Below, piece after piece: positions 42,750-54,600 of a DNA stretch of 64,000 nucleotides. The stretch lies in NCBI GenBank assembly GCA_025765615.1, contig JAIVFJ010000003.1, positions 372,001-436,000 of the forward strand. Direction: 5' to 3'. The notes under the pieces are model-generated. The model was not told the origin of the DNA, searched no databases, and saw only the letters and a list, made by a program, of their open reading frames with translations. The stretch comes from Zopfochytrium polystomum. Its lineage: Eukaryota; Chytridiomycota; Chytridiomycetes; Chytridiales; Chytridiaceae. Made by a program: the position numbers and the translations under genes. The stretch's first letter is position 1; each line of letters begins with the position of its first letter.

Positions 42750-43206
42750 TCGTGGTCGTTGTTGATTGATTGTGAGTCTTCTGCACTGAAACTGACAAGG
42801 TGAGCATAAAAAAAAAAAAGTGATGGACGTCAAGCTCTTGTGAACATCTTTGCACGGCCACGATGCGAGTGCTATCTTCTACTGGTCAAAGTCGAAAACC
42901 TAACCTGGGAGGAGGAAAACAAGTCGAGCACTTGCATGAAGTCAGAGAGAGAGGAAGGAATGGCTGCGGCGTGTCGCGGCGATCGCCAATGGCCCCACAG
43001 AAGAAGTGAGCTTCGGCGGTGTTAGGCATCGCACAGTTTGGGTCAGGTAGGGCCAAGGCTGGGCGGCAGTGGAGGCAAAGAGGGAACGCTTACGCCATGC
43101 TGGATGAGAAGCGTTTTTAACCACCATGCATGGGGTGGCCAGCGTTGGGCCATGATTGGGCCACATTGTATTACTCCTGTGTTTCTCTGAAGGGAACGTA
43201 TTTCCA
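42750..43206. promoter_or_regulatory. Upstream region of the Q/S/G-rich gene
   Basis: 457 bp between the start of the Q-rich gene and the stop of SDHAF2, both minus-strand. Contains an A11 tract and no supportable gene; presumably promoter and 5' untranslated sequence. Confidence 0.4.
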
Positions 43207-43806
43207 TTACAGGCTGGGCATCCTCAATATCTCCCTCCTCCGATTTTTCGAGTGCTCCACCAAATCGTCCCAAAATACCATCGTCTTTACTTCGATGGGA
43301 GGATCTCTCGCTCCGGTGGCCCAGTAATAAATATCCCAGTCGTTCTCCTCCAACAAGGAGTCGTATTGGGCAAGGGCATCGCCGTCCATCGCAGCCAGTT
43401 TCTCTTTCGTTGCAAAAGTCGACAGAAGCAAGTCGGATTCGAGGATTCCTCGCTTGCGCGATGACCACAGCAGTCGCGCGCGTTTCGTCTCCAGGGGCTC
43501 GTCCGATGGCCGAACAGGTTTCGGAATTCTGATCTTGAACTCCACCGCCTCGCCATCTTCTGAGACAAATCCAGCGGGCTTGGTTGGTCCAGCTGCGTCT
43601 GAGTTCTTGCTTGGGCGTGGGATGTACCACTCCTTTGGATCTGGGGTCCAGGAAGGCGGCTTGCTGCCGGAGTCCTCTGTGAGATGGCGAATTGGTACCG
43701 CAATGACGGCAATCGGCTTCGCACTTGCGATGAAAGGCACCGACAATCGTCCTCGCTTGGCGGGGGCTGTCAGCCGAGCGAAGGAGACGAGGAATGGTCG
43801 ACCCAT
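43207..43806 (-). CDS. SDHAF2: Succinate dehydrogenase assembly factor 2 (SDH5)
   Basis: Mitochondrial matrix protein that promotes covalent flavinylation of the SDH flavoprotein subunit. The conserved core is complete: RARLLWSSRKRGILESDLLL, STFA, QYDSLLEENDWDIYYWATG, HSKNRRREILRMPSL. The ATG at 43806 gives a typical presequence (MGRPFLVSFARLTAPAKRGR) and a 199-residue protein; the frame is open further upstream. A single exon is enough, unusual among its intron-rich neighbours. It diverges from the HIT gene across about 250-290 bp. Confidence 0.93.
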   Translation of the reverse strand: MGRPFLVSFARLTAPAKRGRLSVPFIASAKPIAVIAVPIRHLTEDSGSKPPSWTPDPKEWYIPRPSKNSDAAGPTKPAGFVSEDGEAVEFKIRIPKPVRPSDEPLETKRARLLWSSRKRGILESDLLLSTFATKEKLAAMDGDALAQYDSLLEENDWDIYYWATGARDPPIEVKTMVFWDDLVEHSKNRRREILRMPSL

Positions 43807-44098
43807 CACCCAAAGACCAGAGTCGAAAGGTGTGCGAGTTCTTGCGGTTCTTTCGGATCTGGATGGTCGAAATTGAAGGAGAAAAAGAGTGCATCGAAAA
43901 TTTCTCGACCTGCCGTCTCCTCTCGAACAGGCTGGCGTTGCTGGATGCGCCAACTGTTGACGCTGCTGCTGCTGTTATTTAGTTTTGCGCTTTTTCTGGT
44001 GAGCATTTTACAGTAAGAACAATAAATACCTCATACTGTGGCACACACCGGGTATGTTGGGACGAAATGCCGATGCGAAGCCGTCACTCTCCAAAACC

Positions 44099-44768
44099 AT
44101 GTCACGAATCATATCCTTCGGTCCTCACAAGATCAACGCCGCCGATCAGGTTTTCTTCGCATCGCGACTCTCGCTGGGCCTCGTCAATCTCAAGCCAGTA
44201 GCTGTCGGCCACGTCCTCATTGTGCCTCGCCGCGTCGTTCCCCGCTTCGCTGCTCTTTCCCACGAGGAGGTGTCGGACCTGTTTCTCTCGGCCCATCGAG
44301 TGGCGCCAGTTGTGGAAAAGGTGTTTGGGGGATCATCACTCTCCCTCACAATCCAAGGTACACGGGCCTGCGTTCCGCACTGTGGCGAGACCTACTTCCT
44401 CGCGGAACGACACCATTCTGTAAACTAGCAACTAGACTGTTTTGCATTCCAACATTCCAACAGATGGGCCGCTCGCCGGACAGTCTGTTCCTCATGTCCA
44501 CCTGCACATAATACCGCGATGGGAAGGCGATTACTGGAATAATGACGACATCTACAGGGACATTGACCGCCGGGAGCATGACTTACACCAACACCTTAGT
44601 GGGGCACCAAGAGAAGATATCGATGACGGAGAGCGAGGATCCCGAGGAGCAGCAGCAGCACCTGACGCCCAGGACGGTCGCAAGCCGCGGTCTTTGGAGG
44701 AAATGGCGCAAGAGGCGCGGATGCTGCGACGTTACTTCCCAGAAGCCCTGACGGACTGCTGGGAATGA
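44099..44768 (+). CDS. HNT2: HIT-family dinucleoside polyphosphate hydrolase (HNT2/FHIT)
   Basis: Cleaves Ap3A/Ap4A-type dinucleotides. Seen: ISFGPHKINAADQVFFASR, SLGLVNLKPVAVGHVLIVPRR, and after one intron (donor near 44357, acceptor near 44462) DGPLAGQSVPHVHLHIIPR with the histidine triad HVHLH. As in yeast HNT2 and human FHIT, a W/D-rich segment with EGDYWNNDDIY and a charged linker follow, ending in a helical LEEMAQEARMLRRYF tail. The intron falls between NLTIQ and DGP, a position that ke splits the fold before the catalytic triad. An in-frame ATG at 44054 would add 15 residues; 44099 matches the family start better. Confidence 0.9.
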
Positions 44769-44993
44769 GGGGAAGCTGGTGCCAATACATTTGTTGTCCA
44801 GCGCTCGAAACCCTCCCTTTCCAATTTTGTTATGGTAATAGTACTTGCAGGTTCTTGAGTCGTCGTGACCACAACATACGGTCCGCAGCCACGAAGCCCC
44901 CGTTCCAAAACCATAAAAAGGGTGGCGCATCCAAAAACTTGTCGCAAGGAAGAGACCTAAAGCACGTGCTTTGCTAGGAGGCGAGCTATCGAC

Positions 44994-46232
44994 ATGTCTC
45001 GCCGGCGACTGGAGGAGTTGGCAAGAGCAGGAGAGGCGGTGAGTGAACGGATTGTTTCGAGGATTCGCTCCTTTGGTAGTCTTCTCTTCCCCTTCTTTTC
45101 TCAGTCCCCAGCCCGACGGATGGTAGACTCAGCGCGAATAACTCACTTCACTTATTCGCTCACAGGTCTCTGGTGGCCCGAATAGCGAACACGGCCACTA
45201 TCCCAACTTGCCAGGCTTTCTTGTTTCTGGGTCGTCGTCATCCTCCTCCGAATCCTCCAACCACACTCTGAATATTCAACCCCTCGACGACGTAATCGAT
45301 GTGGAGCCTGCCCGTCCTGCGGAAACAATGGAACAGTTTCTCCAGCAAATTCACAGGATTCATACTCTCACAGAAGATATTACTGCGATGGCGGAAGAGA
45401 TCAAGCGCTTAAACCAGCGTTCGCTTGCGGAGGTGAATCCTTCCGCTTCTTCGGGTGAGCGTCCATTGGTTGGTTTGAGACAATCCCTGACTGCGCCGCA
45501 CGTCCACTTTTTTGAAGACCTTCGAGCAAGAATCGCTAAAATCACTGCGGATTCCAACGCGCGCATACAAGAAACACGCTCATTGGTTTCTATCCTCGCA
45601 AAGTCGAAGCGAGGAGACAAGCAAGCCAGAATGTCGCACCGTCAGAACGCCCTGACCAAACTACGCACTGCCGTTGCAGCATTCTATTCTGCTCAGGAGC
45701 AAGTAAGAAAGACGACGCGCGAGCAGCTTGCAAGGCAATATAAAATCATTCAGCCCGATGCAACCGACGAGGAGGTGCTCCGTGCTATTGAGGGCCGGGA
45801 GGAGACTGGCGGAGACTTTTTCTGGAAAGAAATGGTTGGGGTGAAGGTGCAGGAGAAGCAAAATATTTTGAGCAGCGTGCAAGAACGCCAGACAGCTCTG
45901 GCAAGCCTATCAAAGAGTCTCCAGCAGCTGGTGGAGATGATGGCTGAATTGCAGTGCATGCTGGAGGTAGGCACCGTGGTGGTGCGATGAAGTTCCTTCT
46001 CTTCCTTGGGCTGAACCACTCTGCGTAGAACCATCAAGAAATGATTGACGAGGTGGAAGAGAAAGCCGGCAACGCTCAGGCCCTCATCGAAAGCACTCTT
46101 CCGATTATCGATGATGCACTCGGCAAGTCCAGCCGATTACGAAAGAGACAGCAAGCCATGGCTCTTATTGCGGTTCTTGTCCTTCTTATTATTGCAGCTG
46201 TCCTCGCAATCTACTTGGCGACTAGAAAATAG
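44994..46232 (+). CDS. Syntaxin (Qa-SNARE), plasma-membrane Sso1 type
   Basis: t-SNARE for vesicle fusion at the plasma membrane. Exon 1 (MSRRRLEELARAGEA, donor GTGAGT) is followed by a Ser-rich linker and an N-terminal Habc-like helical bundle (MEQFLQQIHRIHTLTEDITA; FFEDLRARIAKITADSNARI; KTTREQLARQYKIIQPDAT). The SNARE helix is split by an intron and covers VQERQTALASLSKSLQQLVE, MMAELQCMLE and NHQEMIDEVEEKAGNAQALI, with the central layer Gln within the NHQEMID region. A C-terminal anchor (ALIAVLVLLIIAAVLAIYLA) ends TRK. YKIIQPDATDEEV is typical of the Sso1/syntaxin-1 group. Polyadenylation signal AATAAA at 46243, 11 nt after the stop. Confidence 0.9.
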
Positions 46233-46242
46233 TTGTTCAACA

Positions 46243-46248
46243 AATAAA
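46243..46248 (+). terminator. Polyadenylation signal of syntaxin gene
   Basis: AATAAA 11 nt downstream of the TAG stop. Confidence 0.5.
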
Positions 46249-46406
46249 CGGTAATGTTACTGTTTCAATGCATCCATTCAGAGCGAAAGTCAAAGAAGGC
46301 CAGAGGGCAGAAGCCTTCTGGTTGAGCCCGAGTCCGCGAAAAGAAGAAAAAAAAAAAGGTTTTCGAACAGCCATCAAGCACGTAAAGAGGTTCAAGTCCT
46401 TAAAGT

Positions 46407-47052
46407 TCACATGAGGGCGCCAGCGACAAAAAACCGGATTCGGCGTCGAACGATCCGACGGCAAACCGCGCACCGCGGAACAGCACCAGTCTTGAAAGTG
46501 CGATCAGAGCAACTGTCACAGAGCGCAATGTGTCCACAGGGAACGTATACGCGCTCGACCGGCTCGACCTGGCGGTGACATCAATTATTAGGACACGTTC
46601 GACTCCGAGCAGATTACAGAGATTGAAATGGAGTTGGAAGCGTTAGTGCAAACCATGCAAACAGCGCATACGACGCAGTTGAGCGTTCGTTTGGTCGACT
46701 CGAAGGATCTGCTGTTGAAAGCCGACAATGGCTTGCCTCCTGCAACTCTTTCCAGGTTAACTAACGTCTCAGCCGCGGGCAGCTGTTGAGGGTCAACGTC
46801 CACGGTAACGCTGGGTTCTGTTTGCGTAGGGTCGCTCAAAGACGGAGGCGTCCCGTTGTCTTGAAGAGCAGAATCATTTGCGTGGGGAACCGCGACAGAA
46901 CCCTCTGCTGTTCTTGGGCGAAGCACTCGGTACAGGTCGGATACGGTCTGAAAGGTGTTGAATAGTGTGGAGAGGAATGATGTCGGCAGCCCTTGCTTTT
47001 CCAGCCCCACGGCGCTCTGGTCCACTGTAGATGCTGGAGGGGCTGGCGGCAT
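46407..47052 (-). CDS. Small C-terminal RING-finger protein
   Basis: About 200 residues. The start MPPAPPASTVDQSAV is followed by low-complexity acidic/Ser/Thr sequence, then a C-terminal C3HC4-like RING: CMVC, a 26-residue loop, PCGHIALCDSC, and PRCAVCRRIVRRRIRFFVAG. The loop is completed by splicing a 28-nt intron (46569-46596), which joins ICSESN to VEPVERVYVPCGH in frame. RING fingers of this C-terminal type usually act as ubiquitin E3 ligases; substrate unknown. The first Cys pair is my best choice among several cysteines. Confidence 0.7.
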
Positions 47053-47228
47053 TGGTGTTTCGTGGTTGACTTGTGGGTTGGTGGGGAGGAAAGAGGCGTA
47101 AATACAGGTTCCCTGCCTTGTGGCGTGGAGCTCCTGTTTCCCTCCGGGAGACGGTGTTTTGGCTTTTTATTAATACATACTTATGGTAACCAACACAGCG
47201 CAACAAAACTACTCCTTCGGCTCGTTTT

Positions 47229-49012
47229 CTACGAGGGAATCTTTTTCTCCAGGGCCTCGATCCTATCTACCAGGAGTTTGACTATGCTATCGTCCGCCGC
47301 ATTGCCGGAGAAAACCCCGCGACTGCCCGCTTGCGCAACTATAGGTGTTGGAGGAGAGCCCCTGAAGCCATAGTGTACAGGAGGCTGCTGCTGCTGCTGC
47401 TGAAGGTGCTGCACATACGAAGGGCCAGTAGCGCCTCCTCCGGTGACTCCAAGCCTCTCCTCCAGTACTTCCAACCGCCGATTTAAATCCGACAGCGCCG
47501 CGCCAAACTTCTCCCCATACTGATTCTGCATATCACGGAAGCAAGCACTTACGAGTGCCTCAATCATTTGGCCTGATGCCTGAAGTGTTTGGAGCAGGGA
47601 AGTAGATTTCCGCAGCTGATCCCTGAGCGACGCCGTCAGTCGAGGAACCTCCTCCGTAGCGACTTCGTAAAGCGACTCAAATGGAGCAAAAAAAGCTGCT
47701 CGCCCTCCCGCTGGTGTTGAAGAGTTTCCAGCGGCAGGGATCGGGGGTGTCAGACTCTGCGGCCCATTGTTGCTTTGGGGCTGCGGCGGTTGGGTGGCAG
47801 GGTTTGAATAAGAGGATCCTGGTTCCCTGGAAAGAGGGTGGGCGGACGACGGCGAAGGAGGTGGGGCATTGCTGCCAAACTTTGTGTACGTGAAACCCAG
47901 AGGGTGAGGCGACCGGGGTGGGTCGCCGCTGCTGAACTGGTTCACTGAGGGCAGAGGGAGTTCCCGAGAAGGGAACTCTGCCCGAGGGGACGGAGCCATG
48001 TCATGAGGGCCACCCACATGCCGAAAGGAAGGTGCAGGAGGTGAAGCCGTGCCGACTCCCGAGTAGCGCACAACGTCGGGCGTCTTCGGCATAGGAAGCG
48101 GCTTGGCAAAGGGGAGGCTCTGGGCCCGGGGGGATTGCGACGGGTTGTATGTTGAAGTTTGGTAGTGGGACAGTGGCGCGGCAGACCTGTGAACCAAAAT
48201 CTTCAGCATAACTTGCCACAAAACTCCAACGTACTCACTGATGATGGCTTGGTGGTCTTGGTGCCAAAAACTGGTGCGATTGCCCTGTCGGCTGATGGGA
48301 AACGGGCGACGCCAACTGTGTACGGACATGAGGTGGAGCGAGGCCTGGTCCTTGCGAGCTAACCGTGACCTGGTTCGCGAGGTCGGCCACCGTGGGGGTC
48401 ATGATCGTTAACGCCTTGGTGTTTCGCAACGAGTTCCTTCGCTGAGGAATCGAAGGTGGTTTTTCGGTCGCAGGCTGAGCAGAGCGGGCGGGCGATGCAA
48501 TCGGAGTGGGACCCGCACCAAAGGCTGTGGAGTAAGCACCATCGTCGCCTCCTTCCTTCAAGCGGTGCTCTCCCACCCTCTGCCTGTCCGGATCGGGGCT
48601 GTCCCCCAATACTGCTGAAGGCGATATTCGCCCTTCACTCGTGTTGGACGTCCCCGCAGCGCCATCCGACGAGTGGTTGGACGACAGCCTCGTCCGTTTT
48701 GCCCTGTAATCGTCCCCATCGCCAGCCTGTCCACTCCGTTGGTTCGAAGTACCACCGCCATCGCCAACCTCCATGTAAGCACGGTGCTCCTTCGTGCGAC
48801 GCCCGGACTCAGACTTCTCTCTGTTGTGGTATGAGTTCTCTGCGCCATCCCGCTGGTGGCTGTCACTGTTCCCAAAATCGGCGACGTTGTCCCGCTGTCT
48901 ATCACGATCGCCTTCCTCCTCGTCCTCGAGAGCGTGTTTCCGGCTGCTGCTGCTGCTTGAGTCCACAAGGCTGGCCGAAGGAAGGCGAGGCTGAAGTTGC
49001 AGCGGCAGCCAT
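47229..49012 (-). CDS. Uncharacterised Pro/Ser-rich protein with C-terminal coiled coil
   Basis: Two main exons joined at about 48187-48235 give ~590 residues. The first is charged and Ser-rich (EDEEEGDRDRQRDNV, KSESGRRTKEHR) with a possible nuclear signal RAKRTRLSS and a segment LTIMTPTVADLANQVTVSSQ. The second is Pro-rich (SLPFAKPLPMPKTPDVVRYS) and ends in helices (SLYEVATEEVPRLTASLRDQ, FGAALSDLNRRLEVLEERLG) and a Gln tract before DRIEALEKKIPS. The frame has no ATG before residue ~100; the ATG at 49012 (MAAAATSASPSF) is a likely start but needs an unseen splice. No family recognised; probably a nuclear regulator. Confidence 0.6.
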
Positions 49013-49340
49013 GTCAGGCAGGTGTGGACTGGAGTGAAGGATTGAACTTGAAGGCGGGTCGCTCGAAAGCCAATCGCTGCACAGGCTTTGAGTGCGATAG
49101 CGGTTCCTTGCAACGAGAAAGCAGCAAGTTGTGGATAGTGCTCAGGTGCGAGGTAAAGTGCTGAGTTCGCAGATCGCCCGACGGCCGTCCCTTTGCGCCC
49201 TTATTACGTTGTTCACAAGGCCAGCAAAAACAGACAAAACTCTGCAACTCAGTAAATTGAAAATTTTCCTTTTCCGCTTTGCGGCAATTTCAAACAGCCC
49301 CCAATTTGAGGGATCAGAAGGCACGTGAACGGCCAGGTGG

Positions 49341-49371
<31 letters not shown>
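49341..49371. repeat. Poly(A) tract, 31 nt
   Basis: Uninterrupted A run in the intergenic region upstream of the Pro-rich gene; flanking duplication not recognised. Confidence 0.9.
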
Positions 49372-49375
<4 letters not shown>

Positions 49376-49604
49376 GGTAATCACATTCCAACACCTGAAC
49401 GATTGCCCGCATTTGTAAATAGCTTCTGAGAGAGCAGTACCCTCCCCCTCAAACTGCAACTGCAGCTGCTTTTGATCGAGTTCTCGAACAACAAGGACGC
49501 AGCTCCCATTGTTCCGACTCGTCTTGTCTGAAGCCCTGTCATCGTTTCAGAGTAGAATTAAAAAAAAGTATCGTGGTTGAGAGAAAGAGAAGATAATCAG
49601 ATAG

Positions 49605-50560
49605 ATGTACAGACACTACGTTCCACCAACTCCCCTAGAATGCCCAAGCCCTCAGAATACTCAATTTTTCTCATGCGCCCAAGTTCAACAAGAAAGCCAG
49701 AGCCAACCGGTGCAACCAAACGCCACCATCACAAATGCGCCCTCCATCGACCGTTTCCGACTCTCAGAATTTGTTGACCGGCATGGAGCGTTCGCGCAGT
49801 TTTCGTAAAGAGCATTCCCAACAGGAACGCGAAACAAGCACGTCCGAAGATCCAGAAAAACGGACAGTAATCTTGCCTGCCATCATCCACCATGCAAAGG
49901 GAGCCTCGATCTGTGCTTCACAGTTGCGTACACGCAAAGTAGCAACTAGAAGCACGGCACACGGTTTGGCTAAACTCAGGCGAGAGACGTGCCCGTAGTA
50001 TTGAGCACCAGCAAATGTCTGCATCCGCCTTTAGCCACCGGCGGGAGGAATCAACCTCCCACTAGGCTCAAAACAAATGCGATACTCCCCTCAACACCCA
50101 CTCCGAGCCTCGGGCGGTCCTCCGCACGAGTAGAGGCGCACCAACGCAAGGAGGCTTGGGAGAGGCTCGCAGTTTGTGTAAAGACGCAGGCGGAAAGCTC
50201 AATCTCTGCGCGGCCTTACGAGCAAAAGTGGGTTGTGTAACTATCAACCCTCTGCTCAAGTTAACACGCATAAGCCAGGCTCTGTGAGACGAGCTCGACA
50301 AAAGCTTGGCTCGGAGTGGGAGGGACGGCCGGGGAACGAACCGCAGAAGAGGCTTCGAAGTGGCTACGCCTGGGTGCTCCAGTCTACCGGCTTCGAATCC
50401 CTTGGCTCAAACCTTTTACATACTGGTCATCACCGGGCTTTGGAGCACCCCAACCATCGAGTTGGGAGGCAGAGGAGAAGGCTGTGTTGTATGATATGCA
50501 ACTCACCATTCAATCCACTCACACCGAGTCTATCCGGATGGGAAAGGTATACGGTGACTT
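49605..50560 (+). CDS. Hypothetical multi-exon protein
   Basis: Protein-like exons can be chained on the plus strand. The ATG at 49605 gives MYRHYVPPTPLECPSPQNTQ with APSIDRFRLSEFVDRHGAFA. A later exon (49950-50235) reads RVEAHQRKEAWERLAVCVKT and ESSISARPYEQKWV. After a ~45-nt intron (GTGTAA...GCCAG) comes LGAPVYRLRIPWLKPFTYWS with EAEEKAVLYDMQLTIQST. The exon joins between 49806 and 49990 are uncertain, and the 3' end overlaps the last SPC3 exon on the other strand. No domain recognised; the Trp/Tyr-rich C-terminal part looks folded. It could be a fast-evolving, perhaps mitochondrial, protein, but there is no direct evidence. Confidence 0.45.
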
Positions 50561-51308
50561 GCCATTGAGTAGCACTCCTACGTGCGGAATGATGCTCCAA
50601 TGGAGGGTCAGGTTGGCGGGAGTTCCCCTGTATGCAACCATTCAGCGCAGAAGAGGAGAAACGGCTTACAGAACCTGATGCGACCCGCAATATCAGCGCA
50701 AGGGTACTCCGCCTTTTCTCCTCGAAGCGAGATTTGCGCCTCGTCCGAAGACCGCACGATGTCGTCCCAGATCACGATCTGGTTGGTCGACTGCAAACGC
50801 GTCGCGGCATTTTACACAGAGGAGTTTGGCACACATGTCAGATAGGGTCTGGTCGTACCGATTTTGGATCTCACGTGCGTTTTCGTTTCGTACGTCCAAG
50901 GCGACAAAAATGAAAAGCTGCTTTGTGTTCCAGTTGAAAAGCGGTCGAAGGTCTGCATTGAAGTGTAAAATAATGAGTCGGATAGCGAAGAACGAAAAAC
51001 AAGAGTTCCGACCTGCGTCGAGATCGAACCAGAGCATGCCGTAGTCGGAGATCTTCTCGTGGCTGTGGTAATAGCCCTTCCCACTGTGGATGACAGAATG
51101 ATAAGGCAATTTGGCCAGCGTGCCAATCGAAGGGCTCAACAGACATTTGCAGCTTCGACACCGATATCCTCGGCGCACCAGGAACAGACGACGGCATATA
51201 CAGCAGCAGAGGCCCCGACACTGCTATCATCGTGAGCAGTGAGAACATGATAGTAACGAAGAAGGCAAAGACTGTGTTCAGCCTCGCCGTAAACGTCGAA
51301 AGGGACAT
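50519..51308 (-). CDS. SPC3: Signal peptidase complex subunit 3
   Basis: ER membrane subunit of the signal peptidase complex. The start MSLSTFTARLNTVFAFFVTI gives the single N-terminal membrane anchor. The lumenal part includes DYGMLWFDLDA, DLRPLFNWNTKQLFIFVALD, NQIVIWDDIVRSSDEAQISL, RGEKAEY and, after a last ~45-nt intron, NLTLHWSIIPHVGVLLNGKS ending FPIRIDSV. Five or so short introns interrupt it. All conserved SPC22/23-type blocks are present. It is convergent with the hypothetical gene at 49605 and overlaps its 3' end. Confidence 0.9.
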
Positions 51309-51613
51309 CCGAGCTGAGGTTACTCTTCTTTGACGTGGAATATGGGAGTGACAAGAAAGAATGGAATATTAATATATAAGTTTTTTTTTCTTGCACCCAC
51401 ACCAGTCACTCAGCAACACAAAAATCAGCAAGAGAACTCAAACACTCCCAAAAGCATTCGCGAGGTGCTCCCGAGACAAGAAGAAGCAGGACATCACAGA
51501 AATACGAAAGAAAGAAAACAACGTGAATTGAAAGTGTGAAAAGGCTTCGACGAAGATGAGAACAAAGTGCGCCAGCATTCCGAAGCACATTGGGTAAGGA
51601 GAACATCGCTTCA

Positions 51614-54600
51614 TCATTCCTCTTTCGGTACTGCCGCGACTGGAGGCGAGGTTTCCAGAACGGCAGCCGGCACAGGAGTTTCCGAGGAGGGTTTGGGAGC
51701 ATCAAAGGAGACCACTGAGTCGACAGATTGCACAGAGGCAGAGGTTTCGTCAAGCTCCACGAGCGAGACCTCGACGACCTCGATATCTGTCTCATCTTCG
51801 CTGCTGGAGCTGGCAAAGTAATCGTGAGCGCCGGAGGATGATGCGACTGGCGTCGCCAAAGGCTCGAGAGGTTGGGCCGAAATATCGCCACGCTCCGCGA
51901 CAGATGACTGGCTGCTACGGCGACTGCCGGCTCCACCACGCTCTCCCTCATGGTCTGCCTCGTCTCCGGTGTCGTTTCCGTCCTTCCTGCCATTGGAACC
52001 TCCTTCGACGGCGGATGCGGGAACAACGTCTCCCTGTGCATCGGTCAAGCCAGTCGAAGGGGAATACCCAACACGGACAGCAGTGCCGTTATAGCCAGAG
52101 AGAAGAAGCTTGTGGAACACGACAATCGCCACGTCACCGCGCGCGAATTCGGCCTCCGCAGTCAAAGAAGAGCTTTTTTCGGATCCTTCGGTCTCGTCTT
52201 TAAGTATATCAACACGACGAATTTCACCGAATTCAGCCAAGTACGACTTCAAATCCGCCAACTTGAAATCAGCAGGGAGACCAATGATCATAAGTCGCCT
52301 TGGAACAATAGAGTGAGTTGAGAGTCCTCAAACGCCAGGTTGACCTACCTCTGACGCGGGAATATGACTCCATCAACCCGGTCTTTCACTGCCTTCGCGG
52401 CGTCCGCGCCTTTTTCGAATGCAACCACAGCGCACTTTCCGGTGGACCCAGCCCCGACTTTTTCAACGGCGAAGAAGGAGCGGAGCGGACCAATGGCAGT
52501 GAATTTCGCCTTGAGGTCATCCAGGTTTGTTCCATCGGGCACGTCGCGAATGTAAATTGTTGTTCGGCCCCCAGAAGCCTTGCGCGAAGTCGCGGCGGGA
52601 GCCGTCGGCGTCTGCTTCGAAGTTTGTGACGCCTGACTTGGCTTTTCCAGCAGCTTTTCCAGATCAGCACCCTTCTTCCATGGCTTATCTGTAGGGCGCT
52701 GCTTGGAGCCAGCCTTTCCAGAGCCAGCAGGCTCGCTAGCGGTGGACTTCTCCGACTTGGTCGCGTCCTTCTCCTTCTCCTTCTCCTTATCTTTTTCCTT
52801 GTCCTTCGCTTTGTCCTTCTCCTTCTCCTTGTCTTTGTGCTGATCCGCTTTGGAAAACTCTATCTTGAGCGGTTCTGACATGCCAAGATGTTTTCCAACT
52901 TTAACAGCTGCCAAGGCTTTAGCAGCCAATTCTTCCGTTCGAAACGAGATGAAAGCGAAGGCACGCTTTTCCTTCGGGCGCTGAACAATATGAATGCGAC
53001 GAATTTCACCGAACGGGCGGAAAAGCTTCTCTAGTTCAGACTGACCAGTCGTCAGATACACAGGATTTAGAGTGACGACATACCTTTTCGATGTGCTGGG
53101 GAACGTTAGCAATGTGCAGGGTTCGTTTGTTCGAGATATCTGCGGAACCCTCCGCTGCCGGGGTGGCAGAGCCAGATGCGCCAGCCGAGTCTTTTGAGTT
53201 GGTGGTGATACCAGACTTCTTGGAAGCGACTTCCTTCTTCTGGCTCCCCGAAGCGGGGGCTGCGTCTTTCTCTTTTTTCGGTGGGGGCGAGGCAGGGTCT
53301 TCCGCCGCCACTTTACGGTCGAAATGAGGTCTCAATTCAAGAGGCTCTTTAATCCCGAAGAGAGGTTTGCCTCGAACATCGGCAATTGCCTTCGCCGCGG
53401 AACCGACTTCTTCGTAATCCACGTACGCTGAACACACGTGTTAGGGTATGACACGACGAAAAATCAGTTTGCAAACCGTAAATGCGGCCCTCCCGGTTTT
53501 CCTTCGTGACTATGCCAACTGGCAAAAGAAGCAGTTAGAAATCGAAACTACTCCCAGAAATCCCCACCGTTCGAGATGTCGCCGTATTTGGAAAATACTG
53601 CCAGAATATCTTGTACACGAACGCCCTTGTTAATACCGTAGATGTAAATGCCGATTGCCTTGGCGAGCTCTTCGCCACCACGACGCTCGCTGCGGTTGCT
53701 CGAACGACGCTAAAAAAAAATTTTTTTTAAGACCGTGTCCACGCGGGTCTATGAAGCATACCAGTTGAACGTCGTCAGTTGTTCCAAGCCCCAGAGACTT
53801 ATTAACTTCATTGAAGGAACGGTTAAAAAGCCGCATGGACGGAGTGGAGCTGGCGGTGTCCTTGTCCTTCGACGGTGAGCCTTCTCCAGTGTGGAAATTG
53901 GAGGAAAGGGATGACGGTTGGGGAGTCAACACGTTACGAGCCAGCGGAGACGATGAACCCTCAAGCTGTGCAGTCGAGCGGGCTTTCCGAAGGTCTCGTC
54001 GAGTGTCATCATCCAGACGAGCGGACGCGAAATGTAACCTTGAAACATCTTGCTGCAAATGATTTTGGTCTGACGAGGAGCGAGGAGCGAGCCAACCATT
54101 GGGTTCGGTGACCGGAGTGTTCTCGGCTAGGCCCCATCCAGAAGCGGCACCTTGTTGAGCGATCGCCAATTGGGATTGCAGTGCATTCCTCATTGGTGCT
54201 CCTGAGGCCCACTGAGTGCCTGAAGCCGATGCGGGAGTGCTTGACGCTGCCGGGCTCCAACCGCTAACTTCAATCGATTGAGCAGGCCGATTCCAGTTGG
54301 CGGTATCGAGGTTGCTAAAGTGAGCTGCAGCTACTGAATTCACGGGATTTGGGGTGACAGGGACCCAACCGTCTGAGACGTAGTTTTGCTGCGGTGTTTG
54401 TGCGGCTGCAACGGGGCGATTCCAGTTGGAAGGGCCTTCGGATGTCGCAGCCATAGGACGTGAGCTCCACCCTTCCGCTGGTTCCTGTCTCTGAATGTAC
54501 AAGCACTGTTGTTAGACTCAATTGAATGTGCAGCGTCACTCACGGTCCAGGACGTTGCACCAGAGTTATTAGTCTGAACACCCCAACCACTAGCCGCTGT

